Of a stretch of 64,000 bases of DNA, positions 1-8,237 are shown piece by piece (positions within the stretch are counted from its first letter, which is position 1; every line of letters begins with the position of its first letter). The notes beneath the pieces are model-generated. The model saw only the letters and a program-made list of their open reading frames with translations. It did no database searches and had not been told where the DNA came from. Made by a program: the position numbers and the translations under genes. Source of the DNA: Miltoncostaea sp963770865 (GTDB taxonomy: Bacteria > Actinomycetota > Thermoleophilia > Miltoncostaeales > Miltoncostaeaceae); the NCBI GenBank assembly GCA_963770865.1, contig CAVYRD010000008.1:124001-188000 (forward strand), given 5' to 3'.

Positions 1-266
1 GTGTTGAAGGCGAGGTCCGCCTTCTCCACGGCCACCAGGGCGACGGTCGGGTCGGCGAGGCCGCCGGTGGCGGCCTGCTCGGAGAGGCGCTCCGAGCCGA
101 CGAGCTGGCCGTTCAGGCCCGAGACGGCGTTCGAGAGCATGCCGGCGAAGCCGCCCGCGGCGTCCGCCGCCGGCGTCTCGGAGCCGGCCGCGGCGCCCGC
201 GCCGAGGCCGCCGATCGGGCCGAACGGCATGGCCGGAAGCGGTGCGATCGGGCCGAGCGGCGTCAC
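1..266 (-). CDS. fliE: Flagellar hook-basal body protein FliE (3' end outside window)
   Basis: FliE is the small adaptor that joins the MS ring to the rod. Eighty-eight residues are visible. After a low-complexity Gly/Ala/Pro N-terminus comes a FliE-like helix (FAGMLSNAVSGLNGQ), then the family C-terminal pattern ending LVAVEKADLAFNT, which matches the usual 'VMLAxEKAxLxF' block. About 15 to 20 C-terminal residues should lie beyond base 1. The start is a GTG that overlaps the flgC stop (GTGA), so translation is probably coupled to flgC. The order flgB-flgC-fliE is the classical one, which supports the call. Confidence 0.85.
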   Translation of the reverse strand, partial: MTPLGPIAPLPAMPFGPIGGLGAGAAAGSETPAADAAGGFAGMLSNAVSGLNGQLVGSERLSEQAATGGLADPTVALVAVEKADLAFN

Positions 267-712
267 GAGATGATCCTCAGGGCGTCCTTGGCCATCGACT
301 TGGTGGCCTCGAAGGCGGTCACGTTGGCCTCGAAGGCGCGGGTGGCGGCGACCATGTCGGTCATCTCGACCACGGCGTCCACGTTCGGCTTGGTGACGTA
401 TCCCTTGGAGTCGGCGTCCGGGTTGCCCGGCTCGTAGACCCGCCGCAGGGGCGTCTGGTCCTCGACGATGCCGGTCACGTTGACGCCGTGCATGTCGGCG
501 GCGCCGGCCGTGCTCTCGATGCCCGCCGGGCGCGGCAGCGCGAACTGGGCGCCGCCCGGGGCGGGCGCGAACTCGACCACCTTGCGGCGGTAGGCGTCGC
601 CGACGCCCTTGGTGCTGTCGGCGTTCGCCAGGTTGTTGGCGATCACATCCATGCGGAGACGCTCTGCGGCCAGGCCTGTGGCGCTGATCCCGAGCGCGGC
701 GTACATGCCCAT
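263..712 (-). CDS. flgC: Flagellar basal-body rod protein FlgC
   Basis: Proximal rod subunit of 149 residues, exported through the flagellar type III system. The N-terminus carries the axial-protein signature (SATGLAAERLRMDVIANNLANADS) and the C-terminus the matching heptad helix (MVAATRAFEANVTAFEATK). The length is normal for FlgC. It lies 44 bp after flgB and overlaps fliE by four bases, so it belongs to the flgB-flgC-fliE transcription unit. ATG start. Confidence 0.95.
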   Translation of the reverse strand: MGMYAALGISATGLAAERLRMDVIANNLANADSTKGVGDAYRRKVVEFAPAPGGAQFALPRPAGIESTAGAADMHGVNVTGIVEDQTPLRRVYEPGNPDADSKGYVTKPNVDAVVEMTDMVAATRAFEANVTAFEATKSMAKDALRIIS

Positions 713-756
713 CTGTGAGCTCCTCGCCGTCGAGTGATGGAAGGGGACGGGGCGGC

Positions 757-1170
757 CTAGCGGCCGGTGATGGCCGTCATGAACTGCCCGAAGCGCTTGT
801 CCAGCAGCGACACGACCGTCTGGTGGGCGAGCGAGTTGGCCGAGAGCTTGGCCATCTCGTCGTCCGGGTTGACGTTCGAGCCGTCCACGCGCACGGTGGT
901 GGTGTTGACCGACGACACGGCCGGGGCGACCTCGTCCACGTTGCTGCTCACGCCGGTGTCGAACTGGTTCATCAGCGCGCCGGGGCCGGCCGCCAGGCGC
1001 GCACGGTCCTTCTGCACGGCCTCGGCGAGCGCGCCCTCGAAGGAGACGTCCATGCGCTTGTAGCCGGGGGTCTCCGCGTTGGCGATGTTGTTCGCGATGG
1101 CGGTGTTGCGGGCGTTGAGGCCGGCCAGCGAGGTCGTGAGGACCTCGGTCGTCAGGTCGTCCGGGAACAT
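757..1170 (-). CDS. flgB: Flagellar basal-body rod protein FlgB
   Basis: Rod protein of 137 residues. The N-terminal motif (LNARNTAIANNIANAETPGYKR) is the rod/hook signature, and the C-terminal half (MAKLSANSLAHQTVVSLL) fits FlgB. The ATG at 1170 shares one base with the TGA of the upstream HDOD gene (TGATG). An alternative longer frame exists but has no family similarity, so the ATG is chosen because the homologous region begins there. Confidence 0.93.
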   Translation of the reverse strand: MFPDDLTTEVLTTSLAGLNARNTAIANNIANAETPGYKRMDVSFEGALAEAVQKDRARLAAGPGALMNQFDTGVSSNVDEVAPAVSSVNTTTVRVDGSNVNPDDEMAKLSANSLAHQTVVSLLDKRFGQFMTAITGR

Positions 1171-2027
1171 CAGCGGCTGCCGAACGGGTCGCCTGCGATG
1201 AGCGGCGCGACGTCGTCCATCAGGCCCATGAGGCGGTCCGGCGTGATGCCGAGGACCTCGAGCGACTCGGGGTCCACGCCGTACATCAGGCCGTCGGCCC
1301 CGAGGCCCACGCCGAGCATCATGCAGGCCGCGTCGGCCAGGTGGACGCAGTGCGCCAGGGCCGGCTTCAACGTGGCGCCGCCTGGGGAGTGGTGGAAGCG
1401 GATGGCCTCCTCCAGCTCCGGCGGGAAGCTCCATGCGACGGCGATCTGCGCGCCCAGCTCCGCATGGTCGAACCCGAGCAGCTCGGCCTCGACGTCGTGG
1501 AACGGGATGCGCCGGTCCTGCGCGATGCGCGTGACCTCGTCGAACGCGTGCTCCATGTAGCTGGAGAGGATCGTCTTGCCGATGTCGTGCAGCAGGCCGG
1601 CGACGAACGCCTCCTCGACCGGGGCCAGCCTGACCTCGACGGCGAGGCGCCGGGCGGTGAAGGCGACCGAGATCGAGTGGCGCCAGAGCTCGCCCTGCTG
1701 CAGGCCGTAGCCCGGAAGGCCGCCGCTCAGCAGGCGCGCCGTGTGGCTGGAGATGGCGAGGCTCTTGATGGCCGAGAAGCCGAGCATCACCACCGCCTCG
1801 GTGACCGTGGTCACCCGGCGCGAGTGTCCGTAGAAGGACGAGTTCGCGAGCTTGAGGATGTTCGCGGTCAGGCTCTGGTCGCGCAGGATCACCTGGGAGA
1901 GCTGGCCCACCGTCATGTCGTGGTCGTCGCAGGCGGCGATCACCTCCGCGATGCTCGCGGGCATCGCGGGGAGCTCGGCCACCGCGGCGGCGACCTCCTG
2001 TGCGGTGAGGCGGGTGATCAGGGCCAT
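1170..2027 (-). CDS. HDOD domain protein in the flagellar operon
   Basis: A 285-residue protein consisting almost entirely of an HDOD domain, a non-catalytic or weakly catalytic relative of HD phosphohydrolases that is common in signalling proteins. Typical blocks are LPAMPASIAEVI near residue 19, ANSSFYGHSRRVTTVTEAVVML near 61 to 82, and an intact HDIGK around 147 to 151. No response-regulator or cyclic-nucleotide domain is attached. The ATG at 2027 has a GGAGA Shine-Dalgarno. Its position between fliS and flgB suggests a role in motility or chemotaxis regulation; no specific function can be read from the sequence. Confidence 0.85.
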   Translation of the reverse strand: MALITRLTAQEVAAAVAELPAMPASIAEVIAACDDHDMTVGQLSQVILRDQSLTANILKLANSSFYGHSRRVTTVTEAVVMLGFSAIKSLAISSHTARLLSGGLPGYGLQQGELWRHSISVAFTARRLAVEVRLAPVEEAFVAGLLHDIGKTILSSYMEHAFDEVTRIAQDRRIPFHDVEAELLGFDHAELGAQIAVAWSFPPELEEAIRFHHSPGGATLKPALAHCVHLADAACMMLGVGLGADGLMYGVDPESLEVLGITPDRLMGLMDDVAPLIAGDPFGSR

Positions 2028-2059
2028 CGTGGTCTCCGGTTCGGGCGTCGGGAGGCCGG

Positions 2060-2446
2060 CTACGCCAGCGCGGGGGCGGAATCGCGGGCCTCGGCGCGGC
2101 GCTCCGCCACCAGGGCGGTCCATGCCTCGCAGAGGACTCCGAGGTCGGCCATCACCTCGCGCAGCGTCGCGGAGTTGACCGTGTCCGGGTCGAGGCGGCG
2201 CAGGACGTACTCGTAGATCGCCGCCAGGTGGCGGGTGATGGTGCCGGCGTCGGGGTTCAGGGAGCGGTCGAGCTCCTCGACGATGGCGCGCACGCGGCCC
2301 ACCAGGCCGGCGGCGGCGGGGCGGTCTCCGCGCCGGAGGGCGGCGTCGGCCTCTGCGCCGAAGCGGATGGCGCCCTCGAACAACATGAGGACCAGGTCCT
2401 CGGGAGAGGCGGACTGGATCTGGTTGACGGACGGGGAGCTCTGCAT
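2060..2446 (-). CDS. fliS: FliS-type flagellin export chaperone (copy 1)
   Basis: A 128-residue all-helical protein. The motif SPEDLVLMLFEGAIRF matches the FliS core 'xPxxLixMLYdgaixf', followed by the GRVRAIVEELDRSLNPD helix and the LAAIYEYVLRRL helix. FliS binds the flagellin C-terminus in the cytoplasm and prevents premature polymerisation. It is the first gene of the fliS-HDOD-flgB-flgC-fliE unit. A second fliS lies at 5956-6372 next to fliD, so this copy may serve a different flagellin or partner; this genome has two flagellin genes in the window. Confidence 0.85.
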   Translation of the reverse strand: MQSSPSVNQIQSASPEDLVLMLFEGAIRFGAEADAALRRGDRPAAAGLVGRVRAIVEELDRSLNPDAGTITRHLAAIYEYVLRRLDPDTVNSATLREVMADLGVLCEAWTALVAERRAEARDSAPALA

Positions 2447-2536
2447 CCTGACGGAGACCTCACGGTCGGGAATTGGATGGTCACGTGGGGCTCCGTCCCC
2501 TGTTCGCCGGCGTATGTCCCTGCCGACTCCCCGTAT

Positions 2537-2566
2537 GTCTCGACCCGCGCCCGTCGATCCTTGAGC
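2537..2566 (-). promoter_or_regulatory. Possible sigma-28-like promoter for fliS-HDOD-flgBC-fliE
   Basis: On the minus strand CTCAAGG (2565-2559) is followed after 14 bases by GTCGAGA (2544-2538). The -35 half is identical to the other flagellar promoters in this window; the -10 half matches GCCGATA at 5 of 7 positions. It sits about 95 bp before fliS. This is weaker than the other sites. Confidence 0.4.
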
Positions 2567-2620
2567 CCCGGTGACGTTCCTCTACGGAGCGGCCCCGGCG
2601 CTCACGCCGAAACCCGATGC

Positions 2621-5174
2621 TCAGCCCGGGGGCTCCCAGGCGATCAGGAACTGCGGCTCGGTGCGCGCGCCGTCGGGCCGCAGCGGCACGACCCGGGCCG
2701 CGTAGGCCAGCCGGCCGCTCTCGCCCGCGGGCATCGTGGCCACGAAGCGCTGCTCCTGCCCCACCGCGCCGGCCGGCACGGCCGGGACGATGGTGCGCAC
2801 CGTGAGGCCGCCGTCGCCGTCGGGCACGCCGGCCACGACCTCGACGCGCACGTCGGCGGGCGTCAGCGGACCGAGCGTCGCGAGCAGCTCCACCTCGACG
2901 TCCGAGCCGACGACGACCGAGCCGTTGGTCCCCCCGCCGATCCGCACGCCGACCTGCGGCCACGCGGCGCTCATCCGCTCGCGCCAGGCGGCCAGGTCGC
3001 GGGCGCCCACGCCCGAGCCCTCGGCCAGCGCCATCGCGGCCTGATGGGCGGGCATGTAGGCCCTCTCCGCGTAGTCGCGCACCATGCGGCCGGTGTTGAA
3101 CTCGGCGCCCAGGCGGCGGATGGAGGCGGTCATCATCGACGTCCACTCGCGCGGGCGGCCCGACGAGTCGCGGGCGTAGAAGGCCGGGATCGACCTCGCG
3201 CTCGAGCAGCGTGTAGAGGGCCTCCGCCTCCACGGCGTCGTTCTCCTCCGGGTCCTCGTACTGCTCGCCGCTGCCGACGGCCCAGCCGCACTCGGCCGCG
3301 TAGCCCTCGGCCCACCAGCCGTCGAGCACCGACAGGTTGAGCGCGCCGTTGACCGCGGCCTTCATGCCGCTGGTGCCCGAGGCCTCGAGCGGGCGGCGCG
3401 GCACGTTGAGCCAAACGTCGGCGCCCTGCACCAGGTAGCGCGCGACGTGCATGTCGTAGTCCTCGAGGAAGACCACGCGGTCGCGCAGGCGCGGGCGCTG
3501 GGACTCCTGGACCACGGTGCGCAAGACGTCCTTGCCCGGCACGTCGAGCGGGTGCGCCTTGCCGGCGATGATGATCTGCACCGGCCGCTTCTCGTCCGAG
3601 AGCAGCCGCGCGAGCCGCTCGGGGTCGCGGAAGAGCAGGTCGGCGCGCTTGTAGGTGGCGAAGCGGCGCGCGAAGCAGATCGTGAGCGCGTCCGGGCGCA
3701 GGGCGTCGCCGGCCGCGCGCGAGGCGAGGCGGCGCGAGCCCTGGCGGGCCAGCTGGTCGCTGAGGCGCTCGCGGGCGAACAGCACCAGGCGCTCGCGGCG
3801 CAGCTCGTGGACGCGCCACAGCTCGCCGGAGGGGATCGTGTCGGCGCGCTCCCACACCGTCGGGTCCTCGGGCCGCTCGCGCAGGCCCGGGCCGATGTAG
3901 CGCTCGAACAGCTCGTGCATCTCGCGGCTGAGCCAGCTCGCGGTGTGGATGCCGTTGGTGATGCTCGTGATCGGCACCTCGCCGAGCGGCAGCTTGGGCC
4001 ACAGCCCCTGCCACATGCGCCGCGAGGTGTCGCCGTGCAGCTCGGCCACGCCGTTGGCGAATCCCGAGGTTCGCAGCGCGAGCGGGGTCATGCCGAAGGC
4101 CGTCTCGCACTCGTCGGGGTGGGACGCGAGGGCTTCGAGCTCCTCCCACGTCATCCCGGCCTCGACGGCGAGCGGCTCGAGGAACGCGCGCGCGAGCTCC
4201 GGCTCGAAGGTCTCGTTGCCGGCCGGCACGGGCGTGTGCGTGGTGAAGACCGTCGAGGCCACGACCCGCTCCTTGGCCTCGGGCAGCGTCGCCCCGGTCT
4301 CGGCGCGGATGGCGCGCAGGCGCTCCAGCACCAGCAGCGCCGAGTGGCCCTCGTTCATGTGGAACACCGTCGGGGCCATGCCCGCCGCGGCGAGGGCGCG
4401 GACGCCGCCGATGCCGAGAAGCACCTCCTGGCGCATGCGCTGGTCGCGGCCGCCGCCGTAGAGCACGCTGGTGATCTGGCGGGCCTCGGGCGGATTGCCG
4501 TCGATGTCCGAGTCCAGCAGCAGCAGCGGGACCCGGCCCACCTGGATGCGCCGCACCGCCGCTCGCACGGTCTCCTCGCCGACCTCCACCCCGACCACGA
4601 CGGGCTTGCCGTCCGGGTCGAGCTGGTCCACCAGCGGCAGGTCGGACCAGTCCGTCTCGGGGTAGCGCTCGCGCTGGCCGCCGTCGGGGCCGAGCGACTG
4701 GCGGAAGTAGCCGCCGCGGTAGAGGAGGCCAACGCCGACCAGCGGGACGCCGAGGTCCGACGCCGACTTCAGGTGGTCGCCGGCCAGGATGCCGAGGCCG
4801 CCCGAGTAGAGCGGGATGCCGGCGTCGAGGCCGAACTCCAGCGAGAAGTAGGCCACCAGCATCCCCGCCGCCTCGGGGTGCGCCGGCACGAGCCAGCCCG
4901 GGTCGTTGACGTAGGCGTCCAGGCGCCGCGCGACGCGGGCCACCATCGCGACGAAGCTCTCGTCCGCCGCCAGCCGGTCGAGGCGCTCCTGGGGCATCTG
5001 GCGCAGCAGCGCCACCGGGTTGTGGCCCAGGGCCTCCCACGCCTCCGGGTCGAGGCGCGAGAACAGGTCGCCGGCCTCGGGGCTCCACGCGGACCAGACG
5101 TTCCGGGCGATCTCGTTGAGCCAGGCGATGCGCTCGGGAAGCGCCGGGTGGACGTCGATCTCGTGGACCTTCAT
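2621..5174 (-). pseudogene. glgP: Alpha-glucan (glycogen/maltodextrin) phosphorylase, frame broken near 3190
   Basis: GT35 phosphorylase that releases glucose 1-phosphate from alpha-1,4-glucans. About 850 residues when the two frames are joined, the usual length for the short bacterial/actinobacterial type. Landmarks are YFSLEFGLDAGIPLYSGGLG, FHMNEGHSA, the nucleotide-like block FARRFATYKRADL, and the PLP-site region EASGTSGMKAAVNG. After residue ~660 the frame shifts: an extra G near 3191 (GAGGTC-G-ATCCCG) moves the C-terminal 190 residues, beginning EWTSMMTASIRRLG, into another frame. Removing one base restores the family sequence exactly. ATG 5174 is preferred over GTG 5180 because AGGAG lies seven bases upstream. 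The break is probably a sequencing error, but true inactivation cannot be excluded. Confidence 0.88.
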
Positions 5175-5408
5175 CTGCACTCTCCTGGGACGACGGGGCA
5201 GGCGGCTGGGCGCGCGACGGCTCGGCGGCGCGTCGGCGTCTCCCGGGAAGGGGGAAGCATAGGCGCTGGCCGTGCGCCGTCCACCCCGCCGTCCGGGGAG
5301 GCCGCGGGGCCGGGTGTGGGAGGTTGACGCCTAGGGTGCCTGGCCGCCGGACCGGGCCGCGGGGAGAGTCGGAGGCGACCCCGCGAGACGACCTGGGAGG
5401 GGCGGGCG

Positions 5409-5606
5409 ATGAGCCGGCGACGCGCCGAGGACCACAGCTGGATCGACTTCCCGCCGCTCTGGCCGGAGCGGCGGGAAGTCGAGGGCGGGCGCGAGCGCCC
5501 CGCCGAGGAGCGGCCCGAGGTCGTGCTGACCACGGCCATCCCGCGCACCGGCTGCGGGCCGCGGCCACGGGTGCTCCGCATCGTCACGGGCGCGCGGGCC
5601 CGCTAG
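5409..5606 (+). CDS. Small hypothetical protein (doubtful)
   Basis: A 65-residue Arg/Pro-rich frame with a Shine-Dalgarno-like GGGAGGGG before its ATG. I recognise no family. It contains a perfect 17-bp inverted repeat (5443-5482) that could be a transcription terminator for the opposite strand, which argues against a real gene. The surrounding 5175-5621 interval otherwise holds only the glgP leader and this hairpin. Confidence 0.22.
   Translation: MSRRRAEDHSWIDFPPLWPERREVEGGRERPAEERPEVVLTTAIPRTGCGPRPRVLRIVTGARAR
5443..5482 (-). terminator. Perfect 17-bp stem-loop downstream of the flaG-fliD-fliS-fliT operon
   Basis: Arm 5443-5459 and arm 5466-5482 are exact reverse complements (17 bp) around a six-base loop. 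It lies 140 bp after the last gene of the minus-strand flagellar operon and before glgP. There is no T-tract, as is common for terminators in very GC-rich genomes. It could instead be a bidirectional terminator or processing site. Confidence 0.5.
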
Positions 5607-5621
5607 GTCGCGGCGCCGCGG

Positions 5622-5966
5622 CTAGCGGGAGCGGTCGAGGTAGAGCGAGCTGCCCGCGGCCGGCGGGCGGTAGGACGCGAGCGCGGTGCGCCCCACGCTG
5701 AGGCCGCCGATCTCGCGGCGCACGGCGTCGCGGGCGGCCGTCGCCGTGGCGATCAGCGCGTCCTGGTCGCGCATGATCAGGTCGGCCAGGGCGCGCGCCT
5801 CGGCCAGGTCGGCGGAGCCGGCCGGAGGCGGGGTCGCGCGGCCGATGCCGGCCTGCACGGCGAGCCGCTCCTCGTCCAGCGCGTCGAGCCGGTCGAGGTC
5901 GGCCTCGGCCAGGGCGCGCGCCTGCGCGACCTGGAGGGCCCTCAGGCGCCGGAGCTCATCCAGCAA
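5622..5966 (-). CDS. FliT/FlgN-like flagellar export chaperone
   Basis: A 114-residue, mostly helical protein. It begins with an Arg/Ala-rich coiled-coil region (LRRLRALQVAQARALAEADL, then LDALDEERLAVQ) and ends in YRPPAAGSSLYLDRSR. A C-terminal 'ylDrk'-type tail after a Tyr/Pro segment is typical of the small, fast-evolving FliT and FlgN chaperones. It overlaps fliS by eleven bases in the order fliD-fliS-fliT seen in many bacteria, so FliT (FliD-specific chaperone) is the likeliest identity. Sequence alone does not separate FliT from FlgN. Confidence 0.6.
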   Translation of the reverse strand: MLDELRRLRALQVAQARALAEADLDRLDALDEERLAVQAGIGRATPPPAGSADLAEARALADLIMRDQDALIATATAARDAVRREIGGLSVGRTALASYRPPAAGSSLYLDRSR

Positions 5967-6372
5967 GGTTGACGCCGACGGCCGGCCGGCTCGTGGTGCT
6001 CGCGGGCTTCGGCGTGTTGGCGATCTGGGCCCAGGCGGTCCTCAGGTCGCCCATGCAGCGCATGGCCTCGGCGATCTGCTCGGGCTCGCGCGACAGGCGC
6101 GCACCGGTCAGCCGCTCGCCGACGTACTCGTAGATGCCCGCCAGGTTCTGCGCGACGACGCCCTGGGTCATGTCCAGGGAGACGCGCAGCTCGGTCACGA
6201 TGTCCTGCGCGCGGGTCAGCCGCTGACCCGCCTCGCCCAGGTCGCCCCGCTCCATGGCCGCCTTGCCCTGGCCCGCGAAGCGCAGGAAGCCGTCGTAGAG
6301 CATCACGACGAGCTGGCCGGGGGTCGCCGTCTGGGCGGTGTGAGTCGTGTACTGGCGGAGTTCCGTCAGCAA
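5956..6372 (-). CDS. fliS: Flagellin export chaperone FliS (copy 2)
   Basis: A 138-residue FliS with the classical core (TPGQLVVMLYDGFLRFAGQG), QDIVTELRVSLDMTQGVVAQN and the LAGIYEYVGERL helix. The start is a TTG with GGGAGG eight bases upstream. No ATG with a good ribosome site is available. The gene lies 25 bp after fliD, the standard arrangement. It should keep flagellin soluble for export. Confidence 0.93.
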   Translation of the reverse strand: MLTELRQYTTHTAQTATPGQLVVMLYDGFLRFAGQGKAAMERGDLGEAGQRLTRAQDIVTELRVSLDMTQGVVAQNLAGIYEYVGERLTGARLSREPEQIAEAMRCMGDLRTAWAQIANTPKPASTTSRPAVGVNLAG

Positions 6373-6397
6373 ATGCGTGCCCTCCCTGAGGTACGGG

Positions 6398-7744
6398 TCA
6401 TCCGAGGCCGGCGATCTGGGACGCGAGATCCGTGCCCTGGGCCTTGAACTTGGCCACGGCGGAGTCCATCGCCTGGAACTGCGCCTTCAGGGTCTGCTCC
6501 TTCATGTCCATGATCACCTCGAGCGAGGCGATCTTGTCGTTCATGCGGCCGAGCTGGGTCGTGAAGCCCGTGAGGCGCGCCGACAGGATGTCCGTCGAGA
6601 ACGAGTTGGAGAAGCCCTGGAGCTGGCGGGCGATGCCGTCAGCCGGGCTGGTGCCCGTGACGCCGTCGTCCTTGCCGAACACGTTGCGCACGGCGTCCGG
6701 GTCGGCGGTGAGGGCCTTGGTGAAGGCGGCCTGGTCCAGGGTCAGCGTGCCGTCGCGCGCCGAGGTGATGCCGATCTGCGCGAGCGAGTCGTAGGGCTTG
6801 CCCGAGAGGCTGGTCACCGCGCTGCCGGCGATGTTGCGCAGCTGCCCGGCGAGGGCGCTCATCGTCTGGTCGCCCTGCAGGGTGCCGGCCGTCTGCGTCG
6901 CGGCGTCGTAGCTGGTCGCGAGCTTCACGTTCTTCATCAGCGCGTTGTAGGCGTCGACGAAGCTCTGCGCCGTCTTCAGCGTGCCCGCGTTGTCGGCGCC
7001 GACCGTGATGGTCGTCGAGCCGACCTTCGACAGGCTGAGCGACACGCCGTTGATCGCGTTGTCGATCTGGTTGCCCGAGCTGGTGACGGCCAGCCCGTTG
7101 AGCGTCGCGGCCGCGTCCTGACCGGACTGCGTGGTGGCGAGGCCGAAGCCGGCCGCGGCGCTGCCGCCGATCGTGATCGCGCCGGCGGTGCCGCTCTGCC
7201 TGGAGATCAGCACCAGCTTGCCGTTGACGACGCTGGCCGAGGCGCCGATGCCGTCGGTCGAGTTGACGCGGTCGGCGAAGGTCTGGAGGGTGTCGCCCGC
7301 CTGGATCGCCACGCTCTTGGTGGTCGTCCCGGTGGTGATGTCCAGCGACTGGCCGGTCGTCAGCGTCGGCGTCCCGGCCGAGGCCATCGTGTGGGCCTGG
7401 GCGAGCGCGCTGACCACCAGGTTGTAGGTGCCGCCGGCCGCCGCGGAGGATGCGGAGGCGGTCACGACCGAGGCGTCGGCGGACGTCGCGGTCTTGCCGG
7501 CCAGCGCCCCCGGCGCGTACATGGCGCTCGACGCGTCGCGGAGCTTGGCGAGCAGGCCGTTGATCTCCTGGACCACGCCCTGCTTCTGCGTCAGCTCCTG
7601 CTTCTGCGTGTTGATGCGGTCGATCGGCGCCCGCTCGAGCTTCATCAGGGCGGTGACGATCGAGGCGGTGTCGATCCCGCTGCCGAGCCCGCTGAAGGAG
7701 AGCGCGGGGGCGGCGGTCGTGCCCGAGGTCGAGTTGGTGCTCAC
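6398..7744 (-). CDS. fliD: Flagellar filament cap protein FliD
   Basis: A 448-residue cap protein that sits at the filament tip and promotes flagellin insertion. The N-terminus (LSFSGLGSGIDTASIVTALM) is the FliD_N signature. The ends can coil: IDRINTQKQELTQKQGVV near residue 41, and LGRMNDKIASLEVIMDMKEQ near the C-terminus. The middle is Thr/Ser/Gly-rich like other secreted axial proteins. The GTG start overlaps the flaG stop (GTGA). Confidence 0.95.
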   Translation of the reverse strand: MSTNSTSGTTAAPALSFSGLGSGIDTASIVTALMKLERAPIDRINTQKQELTQKQGVVQEINGLLAKLRDASSAMYAPGALAGKTATSADASVVTASASSAAAGGTYNLVVSALAQAHTMASAGTPTLTTGQSLDITTGTTTKSVAIQAGDTLQTFADRVNSTDGIGASASVVNGKLVLISRQSGTAGAITIGGSAAAGFGLATTQSGQDAAATLNGLAVTSSGNQIDNAINGVSLSLSKVGSTTITVGADNAGTLKTAQSFVDAYNALMKNVKLATSYDAATQTAGTLQGDQTMSALAGQLRNIAGSAVTSLSGKPYDSLAQIGITSARDGTLTLDQAAFTKALTADPDAVRNVFGKDDGVTGTSPADGIARQLQGFSNSFSTDILSARLTGFTTQLGRMNDKIASLEVIMDMKEQTLKAQFQAMDSAVAKFKAQGTDLASQIAGLG

Positions 7745-8091
7745 GAGGTAGTGTCCACCTGGAGGCCCCGGGACGTGACGGCGGCGATCTGGTCGAGCAC
7801 GTGGCGCGAGGGGAGCTCGCGCAGCACCTCACCCGTCTCTCGGTCGTACATCGTCACGATCACCCGATCGGTCGCCTCGTGGATCTCGAACTTCGCGTCA
7901 ACATCGGCGACCACGAGGCCGAACTTGAGGGAGCTGCGCGGCTCCCAGGCCGTGTTCTGAAGCCTCGGTGGTCCGTCCTTGCGGGCTGAGCGTTCCGCCT
8001 CGTCCTTGAGCTGCGGCCGTGTGGGGGGCGCGATCCGCGCCGGCCCGGAGACCTCTGGCACATCGGGGAAGCGGGAGGTGGTGACATCCAT
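7741..8091 (-). CDS. flaG: FlaG family flagellar protein
   Basis: A 116-residue protein. The C-terminal 65 residues form the FlaG domain: LVVADVDAKFEIHEATDRVIVTMYDRETGEVLRELPSRHVLD, matching the family pattern 'L.F..de.t...vV.v.D..TgEVIRqIP'. The N-terminal half is Pro-rich. FlaG homologues influence filament length. It is the first gene of flaG-fliD-fliS-fliT. The ATG at 8091 has a TGGAG ribosome site. A sigma-28-like promoter lies about 60 bp upstream. Confidence 0.88.
   Translation of the reverse strand: MDVTTSRFPDVPEVSGPARIAPPTRPQLKDEAERSARKDGPPRLQNTAWEPRSSLKFGLVVADVDAKFEIHEATDRVIVTMYDRETGEVLRELPSRHVLDQIAAVTSRGLQVDTTS
7902..7929 (-). promoter_or_regulatory. Possible internal sigma-28-like promoter within flaG, ahead of fliD
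   Basis: CTCAAGT (7929-7923), 14 bases, GCCGATG (7908-7902) on the minus strand, 158 bp before fliD. Both hexamer-like blocks match the flagellar consensus, but the bases also encode the conserved FlaG residues LKFGLVVAD, so a chance match is quite possible. Confidence 0.28.
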
Positions 8092-8149
8092 GTCAACTCC
8101 ACTCGCGAGATGCGTCCCGGGCTGGTGTGGGACCCCGGGTGTACCCGGT

Positions 8150-8178
8150 CTATCGGCAGGCCGGAGCGGACCTTGAGC
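8150..8178 (-). promoter_or_regulatory. Sigma-28-like promoter of flaG-fliD-fliS-fliT
   Basis: CTCAAGG (8177-8171), 13 bases, GCCGATA (8157-8151) on the minus strand. The same spacing recurs before both flagellin genes and the glycosyltransferase operons. It resembles FliA/WhiG promoters (TAAA-N15-GCCGATAA). Predicted transcription start near 8143. Confidence 0.8.
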
Positions 8179-8237
8179 CTCACGGCTCGAGAAGCGAGGC
8201 GATGCCCAGGGCTGCCGGAGCGGCCCTCCGCCCCGAC

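Noticed and set aside
3133..5568. Long Arg/Ala/Pro-rich frame antisense-phase to glgP on the minus strand
   Set aside because: Out-of-phase reading of the glgP coding region caused by extreme GC; composition is typical of frame shadows.
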